Counted from the first letter of the stretch, positions 35,751 through 46,458 are shown. The stretch is 64,000 nucleotides of DNA from Streptomyces coeruleorubidus (GCF_008705135.1 NZ_CP023694.1:7105001-7169000); one strand, 5' to 3'. Numbers and translations: made by a program. Notes: generated from the sequence alone by a model not told the origin.

Positions 35751-36750
35751 CCGGAGCGTCCCGCGTCGGCGGCGCCGCCAAGGAGCGGTCCGCACCCGGC
35801 GACGCGGCTCGGGCCAGCCGCTCCGACAACTCCTGTATGTAATGAATCAGTTCAGGCGGCTCGTGCACCTCGAACTCGACGCCGAACATCCCGATGGTGA
35901 GCGCCAGCCACTCCAGCGAGTCGGCGGCCGAACGCAGCCGGCATGTCCGGTGATCGACCGCCGTGAGGATTCCGTCGCGCGGGCGGATCCGCTCCGCCAC
36001 CACCTCGACCGGCGCGTGCAGGGTGACCAGCGCCCGGTAGCCGGCCAGCGAGGACGTGATCGACTGCGCCACATAGGCCGCCGCGTCCTCGGCAGGCAAC
36101 TCGCGCTGCTGGAAACGCACCCCCGTCAACAGCAGCGATTCCATGCGGTCCACGCGGAAGGTGCGCCAGTCCTGCCGTCCCATGTCCCAGGACAGCACGT
36201 ACCACTTACGGTTCACATGGACCAGACGGTACGGCTCCACCAGACGGCTGCTCGTCTCCCCGTCGCGCTTGCGGTAGGTGAATCTCAGCCGCTGCTGGTC
36301 GCGGCACGCCTGGGCCACTGACGCGAGGTGTTCGGGGCTCACGGTCGGGGTCACCGTGAACATGGGAACGGTGTACATCTGAAGGGCGTTGACCCGGCTG
36401 CGCAGCCGCTTGGGCAGCACCTGCTCCAGCTTGGCCAGCGCGCGGATCGAGGTGTCCTCGATGTCCGCCACGCTTCCCCCTGCGGCCGTCCGCAACCCGA
36501 CCGCGATGGCGACCGCCTCGTCGTCGTCGAGGAGCAACGGCGGCAGACTGGCGCCCGCCTCCAGCCGGTAGCCCCCGCCGACGCCCGGTATGGCCTGAAC
36601 GGGGTAGCCGAGATCCCGCAACCGTTCCACGTCTCGGCGCAGCGTCCGCGGACTGACCCCGAGCCGCTCCGCCAGCTTGCGCCCCGGCCAGTCCCGGCTG
36701 TTCTGGAGGAGGGACAGCAGACGGAGCATGCGGGATGGCGTCTCGGTCAT
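35728..36750 (-). CDS. dnrO: HTH/WYL-domain transcriptional regulator DnrO
   Basis: 340 residues from ATG at 36750, the length I remember for DnrO. N-terminal BirA/DeoR-like helix-turn-helix (about 5-60, LAERLGVSPRTLRRDVERL), then a WYL domain with RKWYVLSWDMGRQDWRTFRVDRM. DnrO is known to bind the dnrN-dnrO intergenic DNA, activating dnrN and repressing itself; binding is released by daunorubicin, giving feedback. Position between dnrF and divergent dnrN matches. A WYL domain suggests small-ligand sensing. Confidence 0.85.
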   Translation of the reverse strand: MTETPSRMLRLLSLLQNSRDWPGRKLAERLGVSPRTLRRDVERLRDLGYPVQAIPGVGGGYRLEAGASLPPLLLDDDEAVAIAVGLRTAAGGSVADIEDTSIRALAKLEQVLPKRLRSRVNALQMYTVPMFTVTPTVSPEHLASVAQACRDQQRLRFTYRKRDGETSSRLVEPYRLVHVNRKWYVLSWDMGRQDWRTFRVDRMESLLLTGVRFQQRELPAEDAAAYVAQSITSSLAGYRALVTLHAPVEVVAERIRPRDGILTAVDHRTCRLRSAADSLEWLALTIGMFGVEFEVHEPPELIHYIQELSERLARAASPGADRSLAAPPTRDAPVSGPAAG

Positions 36751-37059
36751 GCTTCCAGGGTGGCACGAATCGCGGTCACTCTGTGGCCGCGATTCCCGCC
36801 GTCCCTTCCCCAGCCACACAGGCGGCCATAGCCACTCCCTGAATCACCTCTTATAGTCGTACGCAAGCTCGGTTTGCGGAGACCACGCCAGTTCCTTGCC
36901 GAGAAGACGGGGGAGTCGATGAGTAGCACCCGGTCGAGGACTGATCGCTGCGCCACCCCGACCCTATTGCTGCACGGCATCCGCTAATCGCGATACGGCC
37001 AGGTTGGCCGAAATAGCATTGCGAAGGGGCGGAGTTCCATCGACGGGGGAAAGGAATTC
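36751..37059. promoter_or_regulatory. dnrO-dnrN divergent control region
   Basis: 309 bases without a gene. It should carry the dnrO and dnrN promoters and the DnrO operator. An AT-richer patch (CTTATAGT) lies near 36849. I cannot assign the operator by eye, and I see no 11-bp SARP array here, consistent with these regulators acting above DnrI. Confidence 0.6.
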
Positions 37060-37668
37060 ATGACCATCCGAGTCGTGATTGCTGAAGAGCTGGAAATGGT
37101 CCGTGCCGCGCTGGTTCTACTGGTGGAGCGTGAATCGGACATCAAAGTCGTCGCTTCCACAGGCGTCGGCAGCGAGTTGATCCGGACGGTTCTGGAGTAC
37201 AGCCCCGACGTGACGGTCGTCGATGTCGACATGCACGAGCGGGAGGGTCTTCTCTCCGCCATGGCGATTCAGGAGCACCTCCCGGACTGCCGCACTCTGC
37301 TCACCGCGCGATTCGCCCGGCTGGCCACAGTGCGCCAGTCGCTGGCATCCGGCCTCGGCGGCCTGGTGCTGAAGAGCTCCCCCCCGGCGCACCTCAGCGA
37401 TGCCATACGCAGCGTGCACGAGGGCCGCCGCGTCTTCGACACCGAACTGACGCTCGCCGCCTGGGGCAACACCGGATGCCCGCTCACGGAGCGGGAGATG
37501 GAGATACTCCAGCTCGCCGCCGCGGGGGACGACATCAACGAAATCGCGGTCAAGCTGTCGCTCTCTCCGGGGACGGTCCGCAACTATCTGGCGACGACCG
37601 TCCGGAAGATGGACGCGCGCAACCGGCTCGACGCGGTACGCATCGCCAGTATGTCCGGCTGGATCTGA
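37060..37668 (+). CDS. dnrN: NarL/LuxR-type response regulator DnrN
   Basis: 202 residues. Receiver domain (1-120) with acidic pair EE at 9-10, probable phospho-site Asp55 in VVDVDMHE, and conserved Lys in LVLKSS. LuxR-type HTH at the C-terminus (LTEREMEILQLAAAGDDINEIAVKL). No sensor kinase is encoded nearby, so it is an orphan. DnrN activates dnrI, and intercalated daunorubicin blocks its DNA binding. A GGAAAGGAATTC site precedes ATG. Confidence 0.93.
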   Translation: MTIRVVIAEELEMVRAALVLLVERESDIKVVASTGVGSELIRTVLEYSPDVTVVDVDMHEREGLLSAMAIQEHLPDCRTLLTARFARLATVRQSLASGLGGLVLKSSPPAHLSDAIRSVHEGRRVFDTELTLAAWGNTGCPLTEREMEILQLAAAGDDINEIAVKLSLSPGTVRNYLATTVRKMDARNRLDAVRIASMSGWI

Positions 37669-37701
37669 CCCTCGGTCACTGGCGGCGGACGGCCCGTCGG
37701 C

Positions 37702-38676
37702 TCAGGATCCGGTGAGCGGTGCCCACCAGGAGCGGCGGTCGCGATACCAGGCCACTGTCTCGGCGAGCGAGTCCCGGAAGTCCCGGCGTGGCCGGTACCC
37801 GAGCAGCGCGGTGATCTTCCCGTGGTCGACGGCGTAGCGCCGGTCGTGTCCCTTGCGGTCGGCGACGAATTCCACGGAGTCCCAGCCGGCGCCCACCGCG
37901 TCCAGCAGGAGAGCCGTCAGCTCCTTGTTGGACAGCTCCGTGCCGCCGCCGATGTTGTAGATCTCGCCCGGGGAGCCTCCCTCCCTTACCAGTTCCACCG
38001 CGTCGACGTGGTCCTCGACGTGCAGCCAGTTCCGCAGGTTGCCGCCGTCACCGTAGAGCGGCACCCGACCACCGCTCAGCAAGGCCGTCACAAAACGCGG
38101 AATGACCTTCTCCGGATGCTGATGGGTGCCGTAGTTGTTCGAGCACCGGGTGATCCGGACATCCAGCCCGTGCGTGCGGTGGTACGACAGCGCCAGCAGA
38201 TCGCTCGACGCCTTCGTCGCCGCGTACGCGGAACTGGGGCGCAGCGGATCGCTCTCCGTGCTGGCACCGACATCGACGGAGCCGTACACCTCGTCCGTGG
38301 AGATGTGGACGAAGGTCCTGGGGGCGTGGCGCAGGGCCGCGTCCAGCAGCGTTTGCGTACCCATCACGTTGGTGCGCACGAACTCCGCGGCCCCGAGCAC
38401 CGAGCGGTCGACGTGTGACTCGGCTGCGAAGTGGACGATCTGGTCGTGCTCGGCGACCAGTCGATCGACGAGCGGGGCATCGCAGATGTCACCGTGGACG
38501 AAGGCGAACCGCTCGTCGCCGCGGACGGGATCGAGGTTGGCCGGATTGCCTGCATAGGTCAGGCTGTCCAGCACAGTGACCCCGACCGAGCCGTCGCCGC
38601 GCGGGCCGAGCAGGGTGCGGACGTAGTGCGAGCCGATGAAACCGGCACCGCCTGTCACCAGGATCTTCGTGGTCAT
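37702..38676 (-). CDS. dnmM: TDP-glucose 4,6-dehydratase DnmM (intact)
   Basis: 324 residues, full-length RmlB-type enzyme: NAD motif TGGAGFIGSH at 8-17, catalytic Asp128/Glu129 in STDEVYG, and Tyr151/Lys155 in YAATK. It makes TDP-4-keto-6-deoxyglucose for daunosamine. A naturally frameshifted copy has been reported from an S. peucetius strain; here I see one uninterrupted frame with all motifs and a normal C-terminus. It overlaps the dnmL stop by 4 bases. Confidence 0.92.
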   Translation of the reverse strand: MTTKILVTGGAGFIGSHYVRTLLGPRGDGSVGVTVLDSLTYAGNPANLDPVRGDERFAFVHGDICDAPLVDRLVAEHDQIVHFAAESHVDRSVLGAAEFVRTNVMGTQTLLDAALRHAPRTFVHISTDEVYGSVDVGASTESDPLRPSSAYAATKASSDLLALSYHRTHGLDVRITRCSNNYGTHQHPEKVIPRFVTALLSGGRVPLYGDGGNLRNWLHVEDHVDAVELVREGGSPGEIYNIGGGTELSNKELTALLLDAVGAGWDSVEFVADRKGHDRRYAVDHGKITALLGYRPRRDFRDSLAETVAWYRDRRSWWAPLTGS

Positions 38677-39740
38677 GAGGAGATCTCCACCCTGCTGTCG
38701 TCACCGAGGATGAGACGGGAACCTGCGGGTACGCGGGGGGCCGGAGCGACGGTCACGTTCCGCCCCAGGAGCGAGTGCTGGACCCGGCGCGTGCCCGTGA
38801 GCCGGGAGTCGCCCAGCATGATGGAGAACTCGATCTCGCTGTCCTCGATCGAGCAGTTCTCCGCGATCGACGTGTAGGGCCCGACGTACGATCCCGTCAC
38901 CACCGTCCCGGCCCCGATGACGGCGGGCCCCACGATGCGCGACGCCCGGATCTGCGCGCCCGCCTCGATCCGCACCCGCCCCACCAGTTCGCTCGCCGCG
39001 TCGACCTGGCCCTCCATGCCCGGCTCGATCCCGTCCAGCACGGAGCGGTTCACTTCCAGCATGTCGGCGACGTTTCCCGTGTCCTTCCAATAACCGGAGA
39101 TGGTGATGGACCGTACGTCGTAGGGTCCGTCGAGGAGCCACTGGAGGGCGTCCGTGATTTCCAGCTCGCCCCGCCCTGACGGTGTGAGGGCGCGCACCGC
39201 CTCGTGCACGACCGGCGTGAACAAGTAGATCCCGACCACGGCGAGATCACTGCGGGGGTGCCTCGGCTTCTCCTCCAGCGCGACGACCCGGCCGTCCCAG
39301 CCGATCTCCGCCACGCCGAAGCTGGACGGGTCGGAGACACGGGTGAGCAGGATCTGGGCGTCGGGGCGCTCCGCGCGGAACTTGTCGACGAGTTCCGCGA
39401 TGCCGCCGACCACGAAGTTGTCCCCGAGATACATGACGAAGTCCTCGTCGCCGAGATAGTCGCGGGCGATGAGGACAGCGTGAGCCAGACCCAGGGGCGC
39501 CTCCTGCGGAAGGTAGGTGACGCGGAGCCCGAATCTGTCGCCGCTCCCGACGGCCTTGCGGATCTCGTTGGACGTCTCCCCGACGACGATGCCGACCTCG
39601 GTGATGCCGGCCTGAGCGATGTCCTCGAGGACGTAGTAGAGGACCGGCTTGTTGGCTACCGGCACCAACTGCTTGGGAGACGTGTGTGTGAAGGGCCGCA
39701 GGCGCGTGCCCGACCCCCCGGACAGGACGAGAGCCTTCAT
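38673..39740 (-). CDS. dnmL: glucose-1-phosphate thymidylyltransferase DnmL
   Basis: 355 residues, long (StrD-like) RmlA type with N-terminal nucleotidyltransferase signature LSGGSGTRLRPFTHTSPKQL and C-terminal left-handed beta-helix repeats (about 250-340). It makes TDP-glucose, the entry to daunosamine. ATG at 39740; the open frame runs much further upstream but lacks homology there. The ribosome site is weak. No DnrI-like array is evident in the 206 bases upstream. dnmL-dnmM is the last cluster operon on the right. Confidence 0.92.
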   Translation of the reverse strand: MKALVLSGGSGTRLRPFTHTSPKQLVPVANKPVLYYVLEDIAQAGITEVGIVVGETSNEIRKAVGSGDRFGLRVTYLPQEAPLGLAHAVLIARDYLGDEDFVMYLGDNFVVGGIAELVDKFRAERPDAQILLTRVSDPSSFGVAEIGWDGRVVALEEKPRHPRSDLAVVGIYLFTPVVHEAVRALTPSGRGELEITDALQWLLDGPYDVRSITISGYWKDTGNVADMLEVNRSVLDGIEPGMEGQVDAASELVGRVRIEAGAQIRASRIVGPAVIGAGTVVTGSYVGPYTSIAENCSIEDSEIEFSIMLGDSRLTGTRRVQHSLLGRNVTVAPAPRVPAGSRLILGDDSRVEISS

Positions 39741-39882
39741 GCCGCCGGAGCCTAGGCGGCACCGCTCAAGCCCAACTGGTGTACGGATCGCGGGCGCGCG
39801 GTCCCGGGGCCCGGGATTGCTGGGTCCGTGAACAGGAGAAGACCGTTGGCTGAAGAAGCGCCCCGACCCGAAGACCAGAGGT

Positions 39883-39937
39883 GCCGCCGCACCCCCTCCT
39901 GACCCGCATGCGTACAGGTCAAACGGGGTGCGGCGGC
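39883..39937 (-). terminator. 13-bp terminator after the MurA-like gene
   Basis: Arms 39883-39895 and 39925-39937 form a 13-bp perfect GC stem; the interior can add a GACC/GGTC pair. It lies 10 bases beyond the stop of the leftward gene at 39947 and marks the border between core chromosome and the daunorubicin cluster. Confidence 0.75.
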
Positions 39938-39946
39938 GTCCGCCTG

Positions 39947-41476
39947 TCAGATGTCCCGGAAGATCTCGATCTGCGCCCCGATCGAGTTCAGCCGCTCCGC
40001 CAGGTCCTCGTAACCCCGGTTGATGACATACACGTTGCGCAGCACCGACGTGCCCTCGGCCGCCATCATCGCCAGGAGGACGACCACGGCGGGGCGCAGG
40101 GCGGGCGGGCACATCATCTCGGCGGCGCGCCAGCGGGTCGGGCCCTCCACCAGGACACGGTGGGGGTCCAGCAACTGCAGCCGTCCGCCGAGGCGGTTGA
40201 GGTCCGTCAGATAGATCGCCCGGTTGTCGTAGACCCAGTCGTGGATGAGGGTCTTGCCCTGGGCGACCGCCGCGATGGCCGCGAAGAACGGGACGTTGTC
40301 GATGTTCAGGCCGGGGAACGGCATGGGGTGGATCTTGTCGATCGGCGCCTCCAGCTTGGAGGGCCGGACGGTGAGGTCCACCAGCCGGGTGCGGCCGTTG
40401 TCGGCGAAGTACTCGGGCGTGCGGTCGTGGTCGAGGCCCATCTCCTCCAGGACCGCCAGCTCGATCTCCAGGAACTCGATCGGCACCCGGCGCACCGTCA
40501 GCTCCGACTCGGTGACCACGGCCGCCGCGACCAGGCTCATCGCCTCGACCGGGTCCTCGGAGGGGGAGTAGTCCACGTCGACGTCGATGGTCGGCACGCC
40601 GTGCACGGTGAGCGTGGTGGTGCCGATGCCGTCGACCTTGACGCCGAGGGCCTCCAGGAAGAAGCACAGGTCCTGGACCATGTAGTTGGAGGAGGCGTTG
40701 CGGATGACGGTGATGCCGTCGTGCCGGGCGGCGGCGAGCAGCGCGTTCTCGGTCACCGTGTCGCCGCGCTCGGTCAGCACGATGGGGCGGTCGGGGCGGA
40801 CCGAGCGGTCGACCATCGCGTGGTACTGGCCCTCGGTGGCGGCGATGTCGAGACCGAACCGGCGCAGGGCGATCATGTGCGGCTCGACGGTGCGCGTACC
40901 GAGGTCGCAGCCGCCGGCGTAGGGCAGCTTGAAGTGGTCCATGCGGTGCAGCAGCGGACCGAGGAACATGATGATGGAGCGGGTGCGGCGGGCCGCGTCC
41001 GCGTCGATCGACGCCAGGTCCAGTTCGGCCGACGGCACGATCTCCAGGTCGACACCGTCGTTGATCCACCGGGTGCGCACGCCGATCGAGCCCAGCACCT
41101 CCAGGAGGCGGTACACCTCCTCGATGCGGGCGACGCGACGCAGCACTGTGCGCCCCTGGTTGAGCAGTGAGGCGCACAGCAGCGCGACACACGCGTTCTT
41201 GCTCGTCTTGACGTCGATGGCGCCGGAGAGACGGCGCCCGCCGACCACCCGCAGGTGCATCGGACCGGCGTAGCCGAGGGACACGATCTCGCTGTCGAGG
41301 GCCTCCCCGATCCGCGCGATCATCTCAAGGCTGATGTTCTGGTTGCCGCGCTCGATCCGGTTCACGGCACTCTGACTGGTTCCGAGCGCCTCGGCAAGCT
41401 GCGACTGAGTCCAGCCCCGGTGCTGCCGGGCGTCACGGATGAGCTTGCCGATGCGTACGAGGTAATCGTCTGCCAT
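39947..41476 (-). CDS. HTH(XRE)-MurA-like fusion, UDP-GlcNAc enolpyruvyltransferase family
   Basis: 509 residues, about 70-80 longer than ordinary MurA. Residues 8-66 form a Cro/CI-type helix-turn-helix (TQSQLAEALGTSQSAVNRIERG). From about 74 an EPSP-synthase-like fold follows. Catalytic MurA residues are kept: Lys93-Asn94 (TSKNA) and Cys190 (YAGGCDLGTR), the fosfomycin-target position. Ordinary MurA makes UDP-GlcNAc-enolpyruvate for peptidoglycan. Streptomyces also carry a canonical MurA elsewhere, and this second type next to aconitase resembles the S. coelicolor SCO5998/SCO5999 pair as I remember it. Function may be enzymatic, regulatory or both. Confidence 0.85.
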   Translation of the reverse strand: MADDYLVRIGKLIRDARQHRGWTQSQLAEALGTSQSAVNRIERGNQNISLEMIARIGEALDSEIVSLGYAGPMHLRVVGGRRLSGAIDVKTSKNACVALLCASLLNQGRTVLRRVARIEEVYRLLEVLGSIGVRTRWINDGVDLEIVPSAELDLASIDADAARRTRSIIMFLGPLLHRMDHFKLPYAGGCDLGTRTVEPHMIALRRFGLDIAATEGQYHAMVDRSVRPDRPIVLTERGDTVTENALLAAARHDGITVIRNASSNYMVQDLCFFLEALGVKVDGIGTTTLTVHGVPTIDVDVDYSPSEDPVEAMSLVAAAVVTESELTVRRVPIEFLEIELAVLEEMGLDHDRTPEYFADNGRTRLVDLTVRPSKLEAPIDKIHPMPFPGLNIDNVPFFAAIAAVAQGKTLIHDWVYDNRAIYLTDLNRLGGRLQLLDPHRVLVEGPTRWRAAEMMCPPALRPAVVVLLAMMAAEGTSVLRNVYVINRGYEDLAERLNSIGAQIEIFRDI

Positions 41477-41488
41477 GCGGTTGAGGTT

Positions 41489-41504
41489 ATCTCAGATATG
41501 AGAT
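41489..41504. promoter_or_regulatory. palindrome ATCTC-N6-GAGAT at the MurA-like gene
   Basis: A 16-bp site starting 13 bases before the ATG of the HTH-MurA gene. The half-sites ATCTC/GAGAT and 6-base spacing recur at 41879-41894 before acnA. It overlaps the expected promoter or leader, so it is a candidate autoregulatory operator. Confidence 0.55.
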
Positions 41505-41560
41505 GGCGCCCGACCGGGGGGTCCATTCGGGTGACGGGAAGTCAATCCTCCCCGGTGACT

Positions 41561-41761
41561 TCAGGGTCGGCGACTCGTGCGCGTGCGTCGCCATCCGAAA
41601 GGTCCGGGCAAATCCATCGATGTCGTACGACGTCCCGTGCTGCTGCGCGTGTAACGCGGGCCGTTCTTCCCGCCGCCGGTCGTGATGGACCAGGAGCGCT
41701 TGTTGATGTTCAGACGCACCCCCGGAAGGATCCGGAAACTCTTGCGGAACGTGAGCGGCAT
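41561..41761 (-). CDS. small DUF4236 protein
   Basis: 66 residues from ATG at 41761, chosen for GGAGAGGAG 7 bases upstream. The N-terminus FRKSFRILPGVRLNINKRS is the DUF4236 pattern (RKS...PGVRLNLSK). The function of this family is unknown. It lies between the HTH-MurA gene and acnA, same strand as the former. The downstream half is basic and low-complexity. Confidence 0.7.
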   Translation of the reverse strand: MPLTFRKSFRILPGVRLNINKRSWSITTGGGKNGPRYTRSSTGRRTTSMDLPGPFGWRRTRTSRRP

Positions 41762-41878
41762 GCCTGTCTCCTCTCCGTTCGTGGCGTGGATACCTGGTTC
41801 GGATACCCCGGAGAGGGGCGTGCATGACCGCATGGCGGACGCCGGGGCATGACCAACCGCGCCCGGTGTACTAGAGTT

Positions 41879-41894
41879 ATCTCGACATCGAGAT
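41879..41894. promoter_or_regulatory. palindrome ATCTC-N6-GAGAT upstream of acnA
   Basis: ATCTC-GACATC-GAGAT, extendable to TATCTCGA-CA-TCGAGATA. It has the same half-sites and spacer length as the site before the HTH-MurA gene 390 bases away. It stands 145 bases before the acnA start. Confidence 0.55.
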
Positions 41895-41951
41895 ATCTGC
41901 CGAGGAGCACCGCAGACGCAAGCCGTCAACGAGTCCAACGGTAAGGGTTAC

Positions 41952-41970
41952 CTAACTTAGCCTTACCTTA
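41952..41970. promoter_or_regulatory. iron-box (DmdR/IdeR/DtxR-type operator) upstream of acnA
   Basis: The 19 bases CTAACTTAGCCTTACCTTA match the consensus TWAGGTWAGSCTWACCTWA at about 16 positions allowing W/S. An overlapping GGTTACCTAA adds another half-site. It is 69-87 bases before the acnA start, so iron-dependent repression is plausible. Confidence 0.65.
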
Positions 41971-42038
41971 GCGGATCGGTCGAGAGGCCGTGGCGGCAGG
42001 ATCGTGGTGGTACGCGCACATCAATGAAGGAGACTGTC

Positions 42039-44837
<2,799 letters not shown>

Positions 44838-44858
44838 GCGGACCGGCAAGACCGTTCA

Positions 44859-44910
44859 CGGCAGTTCGAGGGCCGCGTTCCCGGGTGACCGGGGGCGCGG
44901 CCCGCTGCCG
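44859..44910 (+). terminator. terminator after acnA
   Basis: Nested stem: CGGCAG (44859) with CTGCCG (44905), GGGCCGCG (44870) with CGCGGCCC (44896), and an inner CCCGG/CCGGG. It lies 21 bases after the acnA stop, facing the convergent gene at 45041. Confidence 0.75.
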
Positions 44911-45040
44911 TTGGCGCCAGGCAGGGCCGGGAGGCCGACCGCACGGGGTCGTCGCCCACGCTCAGGCTGAACACGGGATTCCCTCAGCGGGCCCGGAAGT
45001 CGCACGCCGGGGTCCCGGCACTCTCCCGGTGACCGCCGGG

Positions 45041-46399
45041 TCACTCGCCCCGGTACTTCGCCGCCGCGGCCTGGGCGAGGTCCTGCGACTTGGCCAGGGC
45101 CATGTCCACCGACTGCTTCCCGGCGATGGCCGCGGCGATCTGCTCGGAGACCGCGGTACCCAGCACGGCGAACTCGGGAATGCCCACGAAGCCGATTCCG
45201 GGGTAGGGACGGGGGCCGACGCCGGGGTTCTTCGGGTCGGCGGAGTCGGTCGCCGCCGTGTACTCCTGCCGGTACCAGGCGCCGGCCGCCTGCTGGTACT
45301 CGGGATTGGCGTAGAGCGACCTGCGGTTCCCGGCGGGCGCAGCGGTCCAGCCCACCTCCTGCCCGACCAGCTCCTGGTACTCCTTGGAGGAGGCCCAGGA
45401 GATGAACTTCCAGGCGGTGTCCCTGTTCTTGCTGGCCTTCTGGATGCCCCACGCCCAGGTCCACAGCCAGCCGGCCTTCTCCGTCCTGTCGTGCGGCGCT
45501 GGGACATAGCCGACCTTGCCCTTGACCGCCGAGCCGTCGGCCTCGACCGACGAGGCCAGGACGGTGGCGTCGTACCACATGGCGCACTTGCCCGCCACGA
45601 AGGCGTCGAGGACCTCCAGGAAGCCCATGCGGTGGGCGTTGGGCTGACCGTGCTCGCGGACCAGATCGACGTAGAACCGCACCGCATTGCGGAACTCCGG
45701 TGAGGTGAGCCGGGCGTTCCACTCCATGTCGTACCAGGCGCCGCCGAACGTGTTCACGACGGTGTTGATCGGCGTCAGGTTCTGCCCCCATCCGGGCAGA
45801 CCGCGCAAGCAGATGCCGCTCGTGCCGTCCGTGCCGTCGATCCTGGCCGCGAGCGAGGCGACCTGCTCCCAGGTCGGGTTCGCGGGCATGGACAGGCCGG
45901 CCTGGCGGAAGAGGTCCTTGCGAAACGCCAGGAAGGAACCCTCCCCGTAAAACGGCTGGGCGTAGAGCCTGCCGTCGGCCCCGGTCAGCGATGCGACGAG
46001 GTTGGGGAATATGTCGGCCTGGTCGAAGTCCTTGTCCGCCCTCACGTAGGAGTCCAGCGGGGCGAGCCAGCCGCGCTCCGAGTAGATCGGCACTTCGTAC
46101 GCGCTCACGCTCGCCACGTCATAGTGCCCGCTCTGGCGTGCGAACTCGCGGTCCATCCTCCTGCGGACGTCGTTCTCCGGCAGCAGCGTGTAATTGACCT
46201 CTATGCCGGTCTCAGCGGTGAAGTACTTCTTGGTGAGCTTCTTGAGGTCCTGCATCGGCGGATTGCCCACGCTGAGCACGTTGATGCTGCCGTTCGATCC
46301 GCCGGGCGGCTGCGGGTCCGTGTCCCCGCAGCCCGACAGGACCAGGCCGGTGACGGCTGCGGCGGCCACGGCCAACCGGACGAGGCGGCTGCGTTTCAT
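45041..46399 (-). CDS. extracellular solute-binding lipoprotein, family 1 (sugar type)
   Basis: 452 residues if started at ATG 46399, which gives a clean lipoprotein signal: KRSR, hydrophobic stretch, then LSGC with Cys24. An ATG at 46462 overlaps the permease stop by 4 bases (ATGA) and is an alternative, but adds an odd 21-residue head. The rest is a MalE-like periplasmic-binding fold for an oligosaccharide. It is the last gene of a leftward operon whose other parts belong to the XylFGH class, so it is a mismatched second receptor. Confidence 0.82.
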   Translation of the reverse strand: MKRSRLVRLAVAAAAVTGLVLSGCGDTDPQPPGGSNGSINVLSVGNPPMQDLKKLTKKYFTAETGIEVNYTLLPENDVRRRMDREFARQSGHYDVASVSAYEVPIYSERGWLAPLDSYVRADKDFDQADIFPNLVASLTGADGRLYAQPFYGEGSFLAFRKDLFRQAGLSMPANPTWEQVASLAARIDGTDGTSGICLRGLPGWGQNLTPINTVVNTFGGAWYDMEWNARLTSPEFRNAVRFYVDLVREHGQPNAHRMGFLEVLDAFVAGKCAMWYDATVLASSVEADGSAVKGKVGYVPAPHDRTEKAGWLWTWAWGIQKASKNRDTAWKFISWASSKEYQELVGQEVGWTAAPAGNRRSLYANPEYQQAAGAWYRQEYTAATDSADPKNPGVGPRPYPGIGFVGIPEFAVLGTAVSEQIAAAIAGKQSVDMALAKSQDLAQAAAAKYRGE

Positions 46400-46458
46400 G
46401 GCACTTCGGCCCCTACCCATCTCGGCCGGTTTTAGGCATTTCTGGACAAACGCGCTGT

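Noticed and set aside
36747..36980. Small minus-strand frame in the dnrO-dnrN interval as a possible extra regulator
   Set aside because: No domain and no ribosome site; it overlaps the dnrO 5' end. The WYL gene at 35728-36750 already fits dnrO.
39741..39860. A DnrI-type array upstream of dnmL
   Set aside because: Heptamers on the minus strand could not be placed in consistent 11-bp phase.
42024..42038. ATG at 42024 as the acnA start
   Set aside because: The AAGGAG ribosome site lies inside it; GTG at 42039 is correctly spaced and matches the usual N-terminus as I recall it.
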